Assembly (NCBI RefSeq): GCF_003150835.1
Contig: NZ_CP029479.1
Location: 124,001 to 188,000 of the forward strand
DNA from: Phenylobacterium parvum
GTDB taxonomy: Bacteria; Pseudomonadota; Alphaproteobacteria; Caulobacterales; Caulobacteraceae
DNA: 64,000 bases
Reading direction: 5' to 3'
Shown here: in pieces, positions 26,022 to 38,193 of the stretch
Position numbering within the stretch: position 1 is the stretch's first letter
How the letters are laid out: the number at the start of each line of letters is the position of its first letter
The notes under the pieces: model-generated
What the model saw: only the letters and a program-made list of their open reading frames with translations
Databases searched by the model: none
Told to the model about the DNA's origin: nothing
Program-made: the position numbers and the translations under genes

Positions 26022-28000
26022 GCCGGGGCTGCGGCTGCCGGGACCGGGGGCTGGGGCGAAGGCGCGGCGTCCTGCGCGGGACCTGCCGCCGGCGCCCCCT
26101 CCGCCCCCTCCGCGGGAGCCTGAAGGAGATCGCCGATCGGGTCCGCCCCGTCTGGCGGCGGCGGCAGGCCGCCCGGGATGGGCTCGGCGCGAAGGCGCGG
26201 CAGGGCCCGCGACATGAAGGCCTGCCAGATGGCCGCCGGGGCGCCGCCGCCCGTCACCCGCCGCATGGGGGTGTTGTCGTCCCGTCCCACCCAGACCGCC
26301 GCCACGAAGCCGCCCGTGTAGCCGACGAACCAGGCGTCCCGGTAATCGCTGGTGGTGCCGGTCTTGCCGGCAAGGTCGTAGCCGGCGACCCGGGCCCGGG
26401 TCCCGGTGCCGGAGACCAGGACCTGGCGCATCATCTGGTTCATCTGGGGCAGGGCGGGCGAGGCGATCACCGGGGTCCGGGGGGGGCGGGCCACCGACCT
26501 GTCATAGAGCACCTTGCCCCCGGCTGTGCGGACCCGCTCGATCGCCCAGGCCGGCGAGGCGAAGCCCCCATTGGAGAACGGAGCGTAGGCCTGGGCCATC
26601 TCCAGGGGGCTGACCTCCACCGCGCCAAGGGCCATGGAGGGGTCGAGCTGGATGGGCGAGCTGATCCCCAGCCGCCGCGCCGTGGCCGCGACATTGCCGG
26701 TCCCGACCTCGTTCGCCAGGCGCGCCGCAACGGTGTTCACGGACTGGGCCAGGGCGGTCTGCAGGGTTATGGGGCCGAGGAACTGGCCGGTGTAATTGCG
26801 GGGCTCCCAGGCCCCGATGCGGATCGCCTCGTCGACCACCGGCGTGTCCGGGGTCCGGCCGCGCTCCAGGGCCGTGAGGTAGACAAAGGGCTTGAAGGCC
26901 GAGCCGGCCTGGCGCCGCGCCATGGCCGCCCGGTCGAACTGGCTGTCCTCGTAGTCGACCCCGCCGACATAGGCGCGCACCCGTCCTTCGCCGTCGAGAG
27001 CCACGAGGGCGGCCTGCTGGACCCCCTGGCCGCCGGCCCCGGCGACCCCGGCCCGGAGGGCCTGCTCGGCGGAGGCCTGGATCGGGAGGTCGAGGGTGGT
27101 CTCCACGATGAGGTCCTCGGTGGGCTCGCCCACCAGGCTGCGGACCTGCTCATCCACCCAGTCCGTGAAGTACTGCGCCCTCTGGCTGGCCAGGGTCGGA
27201 TTGACCCGGACGGGCGTGCGGATCGCCTCGGCCCGCTGTTCAGGCGTGATGGCGCCGGACCGGACCATCTCGTTCAGCACCACCGTCGCCCGGCGCGCCG
27301 CGCGGTCGGCAGAGGACACGGGGCTGTAGCGCGAGGGGCCCTTCATCATCCCGGCGAGGAGGGCGCTCTCGCCGATGGTCAGCCGTTCCGCCGGCTTGCC
27401 GAAATAGCGTTGGGATGCAGCCTCGATGCCGTAGGCGCCCGCCCCGAAATAGACCCGGTTCAGGTAGAGGGCGAGGATCTCCTTCTTGGTGAACTTGGTC
27501 TCGAGCCATACGGCCAGGACCAGCTCCTGCGCCTTGCGCCGGTAGGTCTGGTCCATGGTCAGGAAGAGGTTGCGCGCGAGCTGCTGGGTGATGGTCGAGC
27601 CGCCGCGCAGGGGCCCCCCGCCCCGGTGCGTCAGGTTGTAGACCTGGCTCCGGACGATCCCCCAGGGATTGAAGCCATAATGCCAGTAGAACCAGCGGTC
27701 CTCGATGGCCACGAAGGCGGCGGGCACGTAGGGCGGAAGCTTCTCCAGGTCTACCGGCGGGGCGTACTGGCTGCCCCGGACCGAGACGAGGCCGCCGGAC
27801 CGGTCGAGATAGGAGATCGAGGGCTGGCGGCGGACATCGTTCAGGCTGGACGTGTCGGGCAGGTCCGCCGCGAAGACGGCGAGGAAGGCGAGGGCGAAGA
27901 TTCCCCCCCAGACGCACAGCACCGCACCCCAGTAGAACAGTCCCTGGAGGAAGGACCGCCGCCGCCGCGGCGGCCGGTCCCGGGGGTCGGATCTGGCCAT
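25994..28000 (-). CDS. Class A penicillin-binding protein (PBP1A family)
   Basis: This 668-residue bifunctional wall synthase has an N-terminal transmembrane helix (about residues 20-45). The glycosyltransferase domain has the motifs EDRWFYWHYG, GGSTITQQLARN and RKAQE. The transpeptidase domain carries SAFK (in GSAFKPFVYL), SVN and KTGTT. A low-complexity Ala/Pro/Gln tail of about 45 residues ends the protein. I use the ATG at 28000, which places the helix normally; an upstream in-frame ATG adds 20 odd residues. It polymerises lipid II and crosslinks stem peptides in the periplasm. The upstream region carries two GANTC sites (28009-28013, 28070-28074). Confidence 0.94.
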   Translation of the reverse strand: MARSDPRDRPPRRRRSFLQGLFYWGAVLCVWGGIFALAFLAVFAADLPDTSSLNDVRRQPSISYLDRSGGLVSVRGSQYAPPVDLEKLPPYVPAAFVAIEDRWFYWHYGFNPWGIVRSQVYNLTHRGGGPLRGGSTITQQLARNLFLTMDQTYRRKAQELVLAVWLETKFTKKEILALYLNRVYFGAGAYGIEAASQRYFGKPAERLTIGESALLAGMMKGPSRYSPVSSADRAARRATVVLNEMVRSGAITPEQRAEAIRTPVRVNPTLASQRAQYFTDWVDEQVRSLVGEPTEDLIVETTLDLPIQASAEQALRAGVAGAGGQGVQQAALVALDGEGRVRAYVGGVDYEDSQFDRAAMARRQAGSAFKPFVYLTALERGRTPDTPVVDEAIRIGAWEPRNYTGQFLGPITLQTALAQSVNTVAARLANEVGTGNVAATARRLGISSPIQLDPSMALGAVEVSPLEMAQAYAPFSNGGFASPAWAIERVRTAGGKVLYDRSVARPPRTPVIASPALPQMNQMMRQVLVSGTGTRARVAGYDLAGKTGTTSDYRDAWFVGYTGGFVAAVWVGRDDNTPMRRVTGGGAPAAIWQAFMSRALPRLRAEPIPGGLPPPPDGADPIGDLLQAPAEGAEGAPAAGPAQDAAPSPQPPVPAAAAPAQPSAAPRA

Positions 28001-28099
28001 GGACCTTTGAGTCTCCGAAGGGGTCTCGCGCCCCCGCGCCGAACGGGCCGAGGCATACACCCGCGCGCTGACTCGCGCGACAGGATTGCAGCCGAAGCG

Positions 28100-28115
28100 G
28101 AAGGGTCTTCCCTTC
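28100..28115 (+). other. Small perfect hairpin upstream of the 28145 gene
   Basis: GAAGGG-TCTT-CCCTTC forms a 6-bp stem with a 4-base loop, about 30 bases before the start of the small gene and inside the divergent region with the PBP gene. There is no U-tract. It could be a leader hairpin; nothing more is visible. Confidence 0.25.
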
Positions 28116-28144
28116 GCGACCCGCCCGCGGCATGAGGCCCTCCG

Positions 28145-28432
28145 ATGTCTGAAGATTCCGCTTCCAACACGTCCGTCCCCGCAGATCCCTCCGGCGTCGC
28201 CGCCCAGGTCCAGTCCCGGCTGTCGGAACTGGCGGGGGAAGGCGCCCGGCCGGTTTCCCTGTCCCTCGATTTCGGGCCGGCCTGCGGCGAGGCCCGGGAG
28301 GGCCGGATGGAGGCCTGGATCGATCGCCAGACGCGGTCCCTGGCCTTCGTGCGGGCGCGGCTTTCGGCGGCAGATGGCCGGATGATCGCCGCCGGCTCCG
28401 CCGTCTTCGCCCGACCGGCGGCCGGGGCCTGA
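28145..28432 (+). CDS. Small hotdog-like protein, function unknown
   Basis: This is a 95-residue cytoplasmic protein. Its second half (RMEAWIDRQTRSLAFVRARL, then DGRMIAAGSAVFAR) resembles the last strands of PaaI-type hotdog thioesterases, but the first half of that fold and its catalytic region are missing. It may be a degenerate or half-size member. GAGG lies about eight bases before the ATG. It is divergent from the PBP gene and about 210 bases before the ATP synthase operon. Bases 28433-28646 contain one GANTC and no clear gene. Confidence 0.6.
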   Translation: MSEDSASNTSVPADPSGVAAQVQSRLSELAGEGARPVSLSLDFGPACGEAREGRMEAWIDRQTRSLAFVRARLSAADGRMIAAGSAVFARPAAGA

Positions 28433-28646
28433 GGCGCCCTCCGCCCCCCGCGGCGCGACGGCCGGTGATTCCCCGGCGCGCCTTCGGTTGCGGCGCCGAA
28501 GGCTGCATGATATCAGACGCGCGGCTTCGGGCCGGGGGTTCTGGAAAGCATCCTTGGCGTCTGTGCTTTTCCAAGCGCTTTCAAGCCTTTAGCCGTCGGA
28601 ATTTTCTTCCGGCGTCTGTGACACACGCATCGGGCGGGCGGAGCAA

Positions 28647-29201
28647 GTGGCGGACGATTCCAGGACTTCAGATGTGGGCGACCGTTACGCCCGGGCCCTT
28701 TTCGATCTCGCCAACGAGACCGGGACGATCCGGGCTGTCGCAGGCGATGTCGCCGCCCTCCGCAGGATGCGCGCCGACTCGGCCGACCTGAGGACCCTGC
28801 TCGCCTCTCCCGCCTTCACCTCCACAGACAAGGTGAACGCCCTGGGCGCCCTGGCCGCCAAGGCCAAGTTCTCCGAGACGACCCGCAAGTTCCTGGGCCT
28901 GCTCGCCGCCAACGGCCGGGCCGCCGCCCTGCCCGACGTCATCACCGCCTTCGAGGCCCTGGACGCCGCCGCCCGCGGCGCGGTCTCCGCCGTGGTCACC
29001 ACCGCCGCCCCGATGAGCGCCGCCCAGTCCAAGGCCGTGGCCGAGGCCCTGCGGACCGCCCTGGGCAAGGCCCCCGAAATCGAGACCCGCGTCGACCCCG
29101 CCCTGCTGGGCGGGATCCGCGTCCGGGTCGGATCCAAACTGTTCGACGCTTCGCTCCGTTCGAAGCTCGATTCCCTCAAGTTCGCCCTGAAGAGAGCGTA
29201 A
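28647..29201 (+). CDS. atpH: F1F0 ATP synthase delta subunit
   Basis: This 184-residue delta subunit connects F1 to the peripheral stalk. It shows the family N-terminus GDRYARALFDLA and the C-terminal DPALLGGIRVRVGSKLFDASLRSKL. The start is GTG at 28647, with GGAGCAA upstream. It is first of the rightward atpHAGDC series; the F0 genes are not in the window, as is normal for alphaproteobacteria, where F0 is a separate operon. Confidence 0.97.
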   Translation: MADDSRTSDVGDRYARALFDLANETGTIRAVAGDVAALRRMRADSADLRTLLASPAFTSTDKVNALGALAAKAKFSETTRKFLGLLAANGRAAALPDVITAFEALDAAARGAVSAVVTTAAPMSAAQSKAVAEALRTALGKAPEIETRVDPALLGGIRVRVGSKLFDASLRSKLDSLKFALKRA

Positions 29202-30740
<1,539 letters not shown>

Positions 30741-30762
30741 GGCCGGACCGGAACCGCCTGAC

Positions 30763-31632
30763 ATGGCCAGCCTGAAGGAAATGCGCAATCGGATCGGAAG
30801 CGTGAAGGCCACGCAGAAGATCACGAAGGCGATGCAGATGGTCGCAGCGGCAAAGCTGCGGCGGGCGCAGGACAACGCCCAGAACGCCCGTCCCTATGCC
30901 GACCGCATGGCGTCGGTGATCGCCAACCTGGCCGCCGGCGTGTCCGGCGACGGCGCCCCGAAGCTCCTGGTGGGAACCGGGGCCGAGGCGCGCCAGCTGG
31001 TGATCGTCGCCACCTCTGACCGGGGCCTGGCCGGCGGCTTCAACTCGTCCATCGTCCGGATGGCCCGCGAGCGGATCAACCGCCTGCTCGCCGAGGGCCG
31101 GGACGTCCGGCTGATCACCATCGGCAAGAAGGCCCGCGAGCAGCTCCGCCGCCAGTATGGCGACCGGATCGTCGAGAGCTACGAGGCCGGCGGCAATCCC
31201 TCCCTGGTGACCGCCCAGGACGTGGCCGCCAAGGTCGCGGACCTGTTCGAGGCCGGAGAGATCGACGTCGTCTCCCTGCTCTTCAGCCGGTTCAAGTCGG
31301 TGGTCGTCCAGACCCCGACCTTTGTCCAGCTGATCCCCGCCCAGGTGACCGGCGCCGAGCCGGTGGACCTGAAGGGCGCCAGCTACGAGTACGAGCCCGA
31401 CGCCGAAGGCATCCTCGAGACCCTGCTGCCGCGCAATCTCACCGTCCAGGTCTTCTCGGCCATGCTCGAGAACCAGGCCGGGTTCTACGCCGCCCAGATG
31501 GCGGCCATGGACAACGCCACCCGCAACGCCGGCGACATGATCGCCAGCATGACCCTCCAGTACAACCGTTCACGCCAGGCGCAGATCACCAAGGAGCTGA
31601 TCGAGATCATCTCCGGCGCCGAGGCGCTCTAA
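30763..31632 (+). CDS. atpG: F1F0 ATP synthase gamma subunit
   Basis: This 289-residue central-stalk subunit has the N-terminal helix [20 protein letters not shown] and the C-terminal helix [20 protein letters not shown] that form the rotating coiled coil, plus the conserved [11 protein letters not shown]. It lies between atpA and atpD, 22 and 18 bases from them. It is of normal length. Confidence 0.98.
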   Translation: MASLKEMRNRIGSVKATQKITKAMQMVAAAKLRRAQDNAQNARPYADRMASVIANLAAGVSGDGAPKLLVGTGAEARQLVIVATSDRGLAGGFNSSIVRMARERINRLLAEGRDVRLITIGKKAREQLRRQYGDRIVESYEAGGNPSLVTAQDVAAKVADLFEAGEIDVVSLLFSRFKSVVVQTPTFVQLIPAQVTGAEPVDLKGASYEYEPDAEGILETLLPRNLTVQVFSAMLENQAGFYAAQMAAMDNATRNAGDMIASMTLQYNRSRQAQITKELIEIISGAEAL

Positions 31633-33249
<1,617 letters not shown>

Positions 33250-33254
33250 TCCTG

Positions 33255-33515
33255 ATGGCCGGCAAGCTGCAATTCTCCCTGGTCTCGCCGGAGCGGGAGC
33301 TCTTCTCCGGTGAGGTCGACCAGGTGGACGCGCCGGGCTCCGAAGGCGACTTCGGCGTCCTGCCCGGCCACGCCCCGTTCATGACCGCCCTTCGGGAAGG
33401 CCAGCTCCGCTTGTATCGGAGCGGTCAGGTCACCACCTTCGAGGTCCGGGGCGGCTTCGCCGACGTGACCCCGGCGGGCCTCACCGTGCTGGCGGAGTCC
33501 GCCGTCGAGGTCTAG
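33255..33515 (+). CDS. atpC: F1F0 ATP synthase epsilon subunit, short form
   Basis: This 86-residue epsilon subunit consists only of the N-terminal beta-sandwich (QFSLVSPERELFSGEVDQV, then GDFGVLPGHAPFMTALREG). The C-terminal helical hairpin that inhibits ATP hydrolysis in E. coli (about 50 residues more) is absent. Short epsilons are known in alphaproteobacteria, where the zeta inhibitor takes over regulation. It starts five bases after atpD and ends the operon. Confidence 0.95.
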   Translation: MAGKLQFSLVSPERELFSGEVDQVDAPGSEGDFGVLPGHAPFMTALREGQLRLYRSGQVTTFEVRGGFADVTPAGLTVLAESAVEV

Positions 33516-33599
33516 CCAGGCGTCACGATCCGGACAAAATGGTTCTCCACCCTCAGGTCCAGGCTTTGGGGGAAAGACAAGAGGATACGAGGAAACAGA

Positions 33600-34202
33600 A
33601 TGCGCAGCGCCGTCATCACCCTCGTCGCCGCTTCGGCGATCGCCTTCCCGGCCCTGGCCCAGGATCCGCCTGCGGCCCCCGCGTCTGCAACTCCCGCTGC
33701 GCCCGCCGCGGCGCCTGAAACCCTTCCCACCGACGGTGAGATCGGCCAGGTCATCAACGTGATCCGGACGGTCTGCGTTCCCCTGGTGCGCGGCGGCGAA
33801 CTGCCCAAGCTCGCCACCTCGCAGGCGGGCTTCAAGCGCAACAAGAAGGAGGGCGGCTTCACCCAGACCCTGGTGGCCAAGCCCTATACCCTGACCGTCT
33901 ATGATCCGGGCTCCAACAAGCAGGTCTGCCGGATCGGCCTGAACTACACCAGTGGCGGCGAGAAGCCGATCCTGCTGGGCCTCGACAAGTTCGCCTACCT
34001 GAACCAGCCCCGCCTGCTGCTCCAGCGCGAGAACAACTACGTCCCGCCGACCGACTTCATGCGCGTGACGAGCTCGTGGGAGTACTACACCGACAAGGAG
34101 TCCACGGGCCTGGTCTTCGTCCAGCTGAAGAAGCCGGACGGATCCGAGGTCAACCCCAAGTGGGGCATGGGCGAAATCCTCTACTCCGAGCGCCAGTTCT
34201 AG
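33600..34202 (+). CDS. Exported protein of unknown function
   Basis: This 200-residue protein has a clear signal peptide (cleavage near residue 20, ALA-QDPP), an Ala/Pro-rich linker of about 22 residues, and a globular domain with two cysteines (in RTVCVPLVRGG and KQVCRIGLNY) that could pair. I do not recognise the fold. Upstream, bases 33516-33599 hold GAGGA elements near the start and no clear promoter. The stop overlaps the stop of the convergent hydrolase gene. It is well supported as a gene by codon use and signal peptide. Confidence 0.8.
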   Translation: MRSAVITLVAASAIAFPALAQDPPAAPASATPAAPAAAPETLPTDGEIGQVINVIRTVCVPLVRGGELPKLATSQAGFKRNKKEGGFTQTLVAKPYTLTVYDPGSNKQVCRIGLNYTSGGEKPILLGLDKFAYLNQPRLLLQRENNYVPPTDFMRVTSSWEYYTDKESTGLVFVQLKKPDGSEVNPKWGMGEILYSERQF

Positions 34203-34981
34203 GCGGCGCGGCGGTCTTTCGGTTCCGCCAGCCAGTCCAGGACAACCCCGGCCACAGCTTCCCAACCCGGTTCCCCGGGCAGCCAATGGCTCATGCCCGC
34301 CATCTCGCGGTAGTCTGCGCCCAGACGCTCGGCCACCTGCCGCACCGTGGCGGGCGGGTGAACCCGGTCGCGTCCCCCGGACACCACCAGGGCGTCGGCG
34401 CCCAGCCGGCCCGCCGGGACGTGCGTGGTCATCAGGGGATCCAGCCACCAGGTCAGGGTCTCGAGGACGGCCCGGGCGCTCTCGGGCCGGGCGCGCTGCG
34501 CGGCGGCCTCCCGCTCGGCGGGCGAAAGGCGGTCGAGGCTGAAGGCCCTGAGCAGCCGAAGGTTGGGCTCCACCGGCGAGAAGGGCGTCGGCGCCACAAG
34601 GGGCAGGGCGGCGGCGGTGACCGCCTCCTCCACGCTCGACCCCAGGACCCCCCAGGGCGCGGAGGGGGCCAGGAGGACCAGGGCCGAGACGGGCGTCCGG
34701 CGGGCCGCCATCTGGGCCACCAGTCCGCCCATGGAATGCCCCAGGAGGATGGGGGGCGATCCGTCTTCCGCCGCCAGCCTGCGGCACAGCCCGGCGATGT
34801 CTGCGGCGTAGTCGGCCATGGACAGCCCCGCCACGTCCCCGGGCCGGTCCGCCAGGCCATGCCCCCTCAGGTCCGGGGACTCGACCCTCAGGCCCGCCGC
34901 CACGAAGGGCGCGCGGAAGCCGTCGAAGACCCAGCCGCCGCAAAAGGCGCCATGAACCATGACGATTCTGGCCGCCCTCAC
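34199..34981 (-). CDS. Alpha/beta hydrolase
   Basis: This 260-residue protein has the alpha/beta-hydrolase core: the oxyanion segment HGAFCGGWVF, the nucleophile elbow GHSMGG with serine about residue 100, an acid in SGGRDRVHPP, and a catalytic histidine in GMSHWLPGEPGWE. It resembles esterase/lipase-like members; the substrate is unknown. It overlaps the end of rppH by four bases and is the last gene of the leftward series from the ProA-like gene. Confidence 0.85.
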   Translation of the reverse strand: MRAARIVMVHGAFCGGWVFDGFRAPFVAAGLRVESPDLRGHGLADRPGDVAGLSMADYAADIAGLCRRLAAEDGSPPILLGHSMGGLVAQMAARRTPVSALVLLAPSAPWGVLGSSVEEAVTAAALPLVAPTPFSPVEPNLRLLRAFSLDRLSPAEREAAAQRARPESARAVLETLTWWLDPLMTTHVPAGRLGADALVVSGGRDRVHPPATVRQVAERLGADYREMAGMSHWLPGEPGWEAVAGVVLDWLAEPKDRRAA

Positions 34982-35463
34982 GGGCGGTGGCCCCGGACCT
35001 GCTCGGCGAGGGGGGCGAAGGCCTGGGCGACCGTGGCGTAGACCGGCTGCTTGAAGGGGACGATCAGGCCGGGGGCCTCGGCCAGGGGTGCCCAGCGCCA
35101 GGCGTCGAACTCCACCGGATGATGCTGGTCGAGGCGGACTTCGGCCTCGTCTCCCTCAAATCGCAGGGCGAACCAGACCTGCTTCTGGCCCTTCCATCCG
35201 CGCCGGCCTCTCTTCGCCGCAATCGGATAGTCGTAGGCCAGCCAGCCCGGCGTCCGGTCCAGGATGGTGACGGAGGTGATCCCGGTCTCTTCTTCCAGCT
35301 CGCGCAGGGCGGCGGCCTCGAGGTCCTCGTCGTCGTCGACGCCCCCCTGCGGGAACTGCCAGTTGTAGGGCGGCGGGGTCTCGACGCGGCGTCCCATCCA
35401 GACCCGGCCCTCCGGCCCGAACAGGACCAGGCCCACATTGGGCCGGTAGTCAGCGAGGTCCAT
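34978..35463 (-). CDS. rppH: RNA pyrophosphohydrolase RppH
   Basis: This 161-residue Nudix hydrolase begins DLADYRPNVGLVLF and has the full Nudix box GGVDDDEDLEAAALRELEEE followed by TGI, with the RppH-typical NWQFPQGG just before it. RppH removes pyrophosphate from mRNA 5' ends to trigger decay by RNase E. The ATG at 35463 overlaps the upstream stop by one base; the longer open frame is not real. An alternative Ap4A hydrolase name is used for the same family. Confidence 0.93.
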   Translation of the reverse strand: MDLADYRPNVGLVLFGPEGRVWMGRRVETPPPYNWQFPQGGVDDDEDLEAAALRELEEETGITSVTILDRTPGWLAYDYPIAAKRGRRGWKGQKQVWFALRFEGDEAEVRLDQHHPVEFDAWRWAPLAEAPGLIVPFKQPVYATVAQAFAPLAEQVRGHRP

Positions 35464-36596
35464 CAGCGGATCCGCGAAAGGGCCGAGGCGGGCGCCAGCT
35501 GGTAGCCGCGCCCCTCCACCTGGGCGGCCCAGGAGGCGACCTGACGCAGGCTCAGGGGGTAGGCCTGGGCAATGCCCAGTCCCTGGCCCTTCTGGAGGGC
35601 GGAGGCCTCGACCCGGAGAAGGGCCTCGTCGATCGCCGCTGGCGACAGGACGGGGTCCAGCCGGTGATCGGCGGAGGCGCGGAGCTCTGCGCCGCCGGAG
35701 CCGGAGGCGATCCCGCTGTCGATGAAGACGACGCCGCGGTTGCGCAGGGCCCCCATGACCGCACCCATGCCCTCCGGGCTCCTCACGAAGCGCTCGCCCA
35801 TCCGGTTGGTGACGCCGAAATAGCCGCTGGCCCGCCCGAGGATCCACTCCAGGCGCTTGACGGTCTCGGCCGGCTGGGCGCGGGCCCTCAGGGTGTAGGG
35901 GCCCGGATCGTTGTCGGGGTAGTCCTCGGGCTCCATCGGGACCTCGAGGAGCACCTCATGGCCCCGCTCCCGCGCCTTGTTGATCCAGTCCTGGAGGTTG
36001 GGGGCATAGGGCGAAAAGGCCAGGGTGACCTGCGGCGGCAGGGTCTCGAGGGCCTGCCGGGTAAGGTCGGGATCCAGGCCCAGCCCGCCGATGATGATCG
36101 ACACCCGCGAACGGCCGCTGGCCTTGAAGGGCCGCATGTAGGCCCGGGCCGGAGACAGGCCGCCCGGGCCAATCACCGGCAGGATGCCATCGGCGGTCCG
36201 GCGGCTCACCCCGGCGATCGGAGCGGGGGGCAGGGGCCCTCCGGCGAAGGCCCCGGCCGCGGCCAGGGCGTCGGTGGCCGTGGACAGGGGCGGAGGCTCG
36301 GCGGAGCGGGTCAGGCGGTAATCGGGCCGGGCCAGCTCGGTTCCCGCCGCCCGTCCGGCGTTCACCGCCGCGCGCCAGCCCTGTGGGGCGGGGCCGGTGA
36401 CGGCCGCGCGAACCTGGGGATAGCCGGCCGCCGGATCGCCCAGGACGGAGACCAGGACCGCGGCGCTGGCGAGGAAAAGCACCAGGGCCGCCCCGGCGCC
36501 CACCAGGGGCTGGGCCAGGATCGCCCGGAGGCCGCCGGCGTCCGGGCGGATCCGGGAGGCCGCAGGCGCAGATCTTCGGAACGACGGGCGTTTCAT
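35463..36596 (-). CDS. Divergent polysaccharide deacetylase (YibQ/DUF610 family)
   Basis: This 377-residue protein has one N-terminal membrane helix (about residues 33-55), a Pro/Ala-rich periplasmic linker and a C-terminal divergent polysaccharide-deacetylase domain (from VSIIIGGLGLDPDLT). In typical members the first strand ends in one or two metal-binding aspartates (IDD or DG); here it reads IGG, so catalysis is doubtful. The segment HEVLLEVPMEPEDYPDNDPG is typical of the family. The neighbourhood (EnvC-like, CtpA, this protein) mirrors envC-yibQ in E. coli. The ATG at 36596 is used; an ATG 11 codons upstream is less likely. Confidence 0.88.
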   Translation of the reverse strand: MKRPSFRRSAPAASRIRPDAGGLRAILAQPLVGAGAALVLFLASAAVLVSVLGDPAAGYPQVRAAVTGPAPQGWRAAVNAGRAAGTELARPDYRLTRSAEPPPLSTATDALAAAGAFAGGPLPPAPIAGVSRRTADGILPVIGPGGLSPARAYMRPFKASGRSRVSIIIGGLGLDPDLTRQALETLPPQVTLAFSPYAPNLQDWINKARERGHEVLLEVPMEPEDYPDNDPGPYTLRARAQPAETVKRLEWILGRASGYFGVTNRMGERFVRSPEGMGAVMGALRNRGVVFIDSGIASGSGGAELRASADHRLDPVLSPAAIDEALLRVEASALQKGQGLGIAQAYPLSLRQVASWAAQVEGRGYQLAPASALSRIR

Positions 36597-36694
36597 GGGA
36601 CGGTCTCCACGACGGAGCCTTTCGCGCAACCGGTTGCCAAAGGCTTAGTGCCAGTTCGAGCCAAGGGGAACCCGCCGCAGCGGCGCTTCCCGCC

Positions 36695-38110
36695 TCAGGG
36701 CTTGGGCGGAGTCGGGACGGACGGCGTCGCAGGCTTTGCAGGCGAGGCGGCCGAGGGCTTGGCGCCGACAACCTCGGCCATACGGGCCGTCGGCTTGGGC
36801 AGCTTCGGCGTCGCCGCGACGGAGCCGTACTTCAGCACGTCCTTGGCCCGGTTCAGCTGGAAGTCGCCGGTGCGGGGGTTGAACTCGGTCGGGGGAGCCT
36901 CGGCAGGCTCGTGTGGCTCGACCCTGGACTTTCCGTCGTCGGCCTTGAGGGCGTTGCGGAACGAGGCCTCGGAGAACTGGAAGGCCCGGTTGGCGATGGC
37001 CTGGGCCTCCTCCCGGGACTGGGCGACCTCCAGGTCTGGCGAGATGCCGGTCTTCTGGATGGAGCGACCCGAGGGCGTGTAATACCGGGCGGTGGTCAGC
37101 TTGATGGCCCCGTCGGCGCCGCCACGGAGCGGGATCAGGGTCTGGACCGATCCCTTGCCGAAGCTGGTCAGGCCCACAAGTTCGGCGCGCTTGCGGTCCT
37201 GCAGGGCGCCGGCGACGATCTCGGCGGCCGAGGCCGAACCCGTGTTGATCAGCACCACCATCCGCAGGCCGCCGGTGATGTCGCCGGACCGGGCGTTGTA
37301 GCGCTCGATGTCCCGGGGGTTCCGGCCGCGCTGGGAGACGATCTCGCCGGTCTCGAGGAAGAGGTCGGAAATGCCCACGGCCTGGTCCAGCAGGCCGCCG
37401 GGATTGTTGCGCAGGTCGAGGATCAGCCCCTTCATGCCGGGGTTCTTGGCCTTCAGGTCCTCGAAGGCCGTCCGGGCCTCCTCGGTGGTCTTCTCGTTGA
37501 AGGCCGACACCCGGAGGTATCCGTAATCGCCCTCCATCCGCGCCATGGCCGACCGGGTCTTGATCACCTCGCGGACGATCTTGACGTCGAAGGGATCGGT
37601 CTTCTCGCGGGCGATGGACAGGGTGACCGCCTCGCCGGGCGGGCCGCGCATCAGCTTGACCGCCTCGGAGACGGACATGCCGATCACCGACTGGCTGTTG
37701 ACCGCCGTGATGTAGTCACCCGGCTTGATGCCCGCCTTGAAGGCCGGGGTGCCGTCCATGGGCGAGATGACCTTGACCACCCCTTCCTCGGAGCTGATCT
37801 CGAGCCCCAGGCCGCCGTACTCGCCGCGCGTCTGGTCGCGCATGTCGTTGAGGGCTTCGGGGGTAAGGTAGTTGGAGTGGGGGTCCAGGGAGGTCAGCAT
37901 GCCGTCGAGGGCCGACTCGATCAGCTTCCGGGAATCGACCTCGGAGACGTAGTTCTCCTCGACCGCCTGGACGACGTCGCCGAACAGTTCGAGCACCCGG
38001 TAGCTCTCCGCCCCCGACGACCCGGCCGCAAAGGCGCTCTGGTTCAGGTAGGCCGTGGCGGCGGCCCCGAGGATGAAGGCCGAGACGCCGACGAGGAGGT
38101 GCTTCTTCAT
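36695..38110 (-). CDS. ctpA: Carboxy-terminal processing protease CtpA (S41)
   Basis: This 471-residue periplasmic serine protease has a signal peptide or anchor (residues 4-28, ending AFA), a PDZ domain (about 100-170) and the S41 core. The catalytic dyad is S294 in GSASAAEIVAGAL and K319 in FGKGSVQT. A Pro/Lys-rich tail ends the protein. Family members trim wall-modifying enzymes and other envelope proteins, usually guided by a TPR adaptor. It lies between the EnvC-like and YibQ-like genes, consistent with a division/envelope operon. Confidence 0.95.
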   Translation of the reverse strand: MKKHLLVGVSAFILGAAATAYLNQSAFAAGSSGAESYRVLELFGDVVQAVEENYVSEVDSRKLIESALDGMLTSLDPHSNYLTPEALNDMRDQTRGEYGGLGLEISSEEGVVKVISPMDGTPAFKAGIKPGDYITAVNSQSVIGMSVSEAVKLMRGPPGEAVTLSIAREKTDPFDVKIVREVIKTRSAMARMEGDYGYLRVSAFNEKTTEEARTAFEDLKAKNPGMKGLILDLRNNPGGLLDQAVGISDLFLETGEIVSQRGRNPRDIERYNARSGDITGGLRMVVLINTGSASAAEIVAGALQDRKRAELVGLTSFGKGSVQTLIPLRGGADGAIKLTTARYYTPSGRSIQKTGISPDLEVAQSREEAQAIANRAFQFSEASFRNALKADDGKSRVEPHEPAEAPPTEFNPRTGDFQLNRAKDVLKYGSVAATPKLPKPTARMAEVVGAKPSAASPAKPATPSVPTPPKP

Positions 38111-38193
38111 GACCGGGCCCGCTGCGCCGCCCCGGCGCCCGGAGCGGCAGTGACTGGAGGGCGGTCCCGAAGGGACCGCAGAGAAGGACAGCC

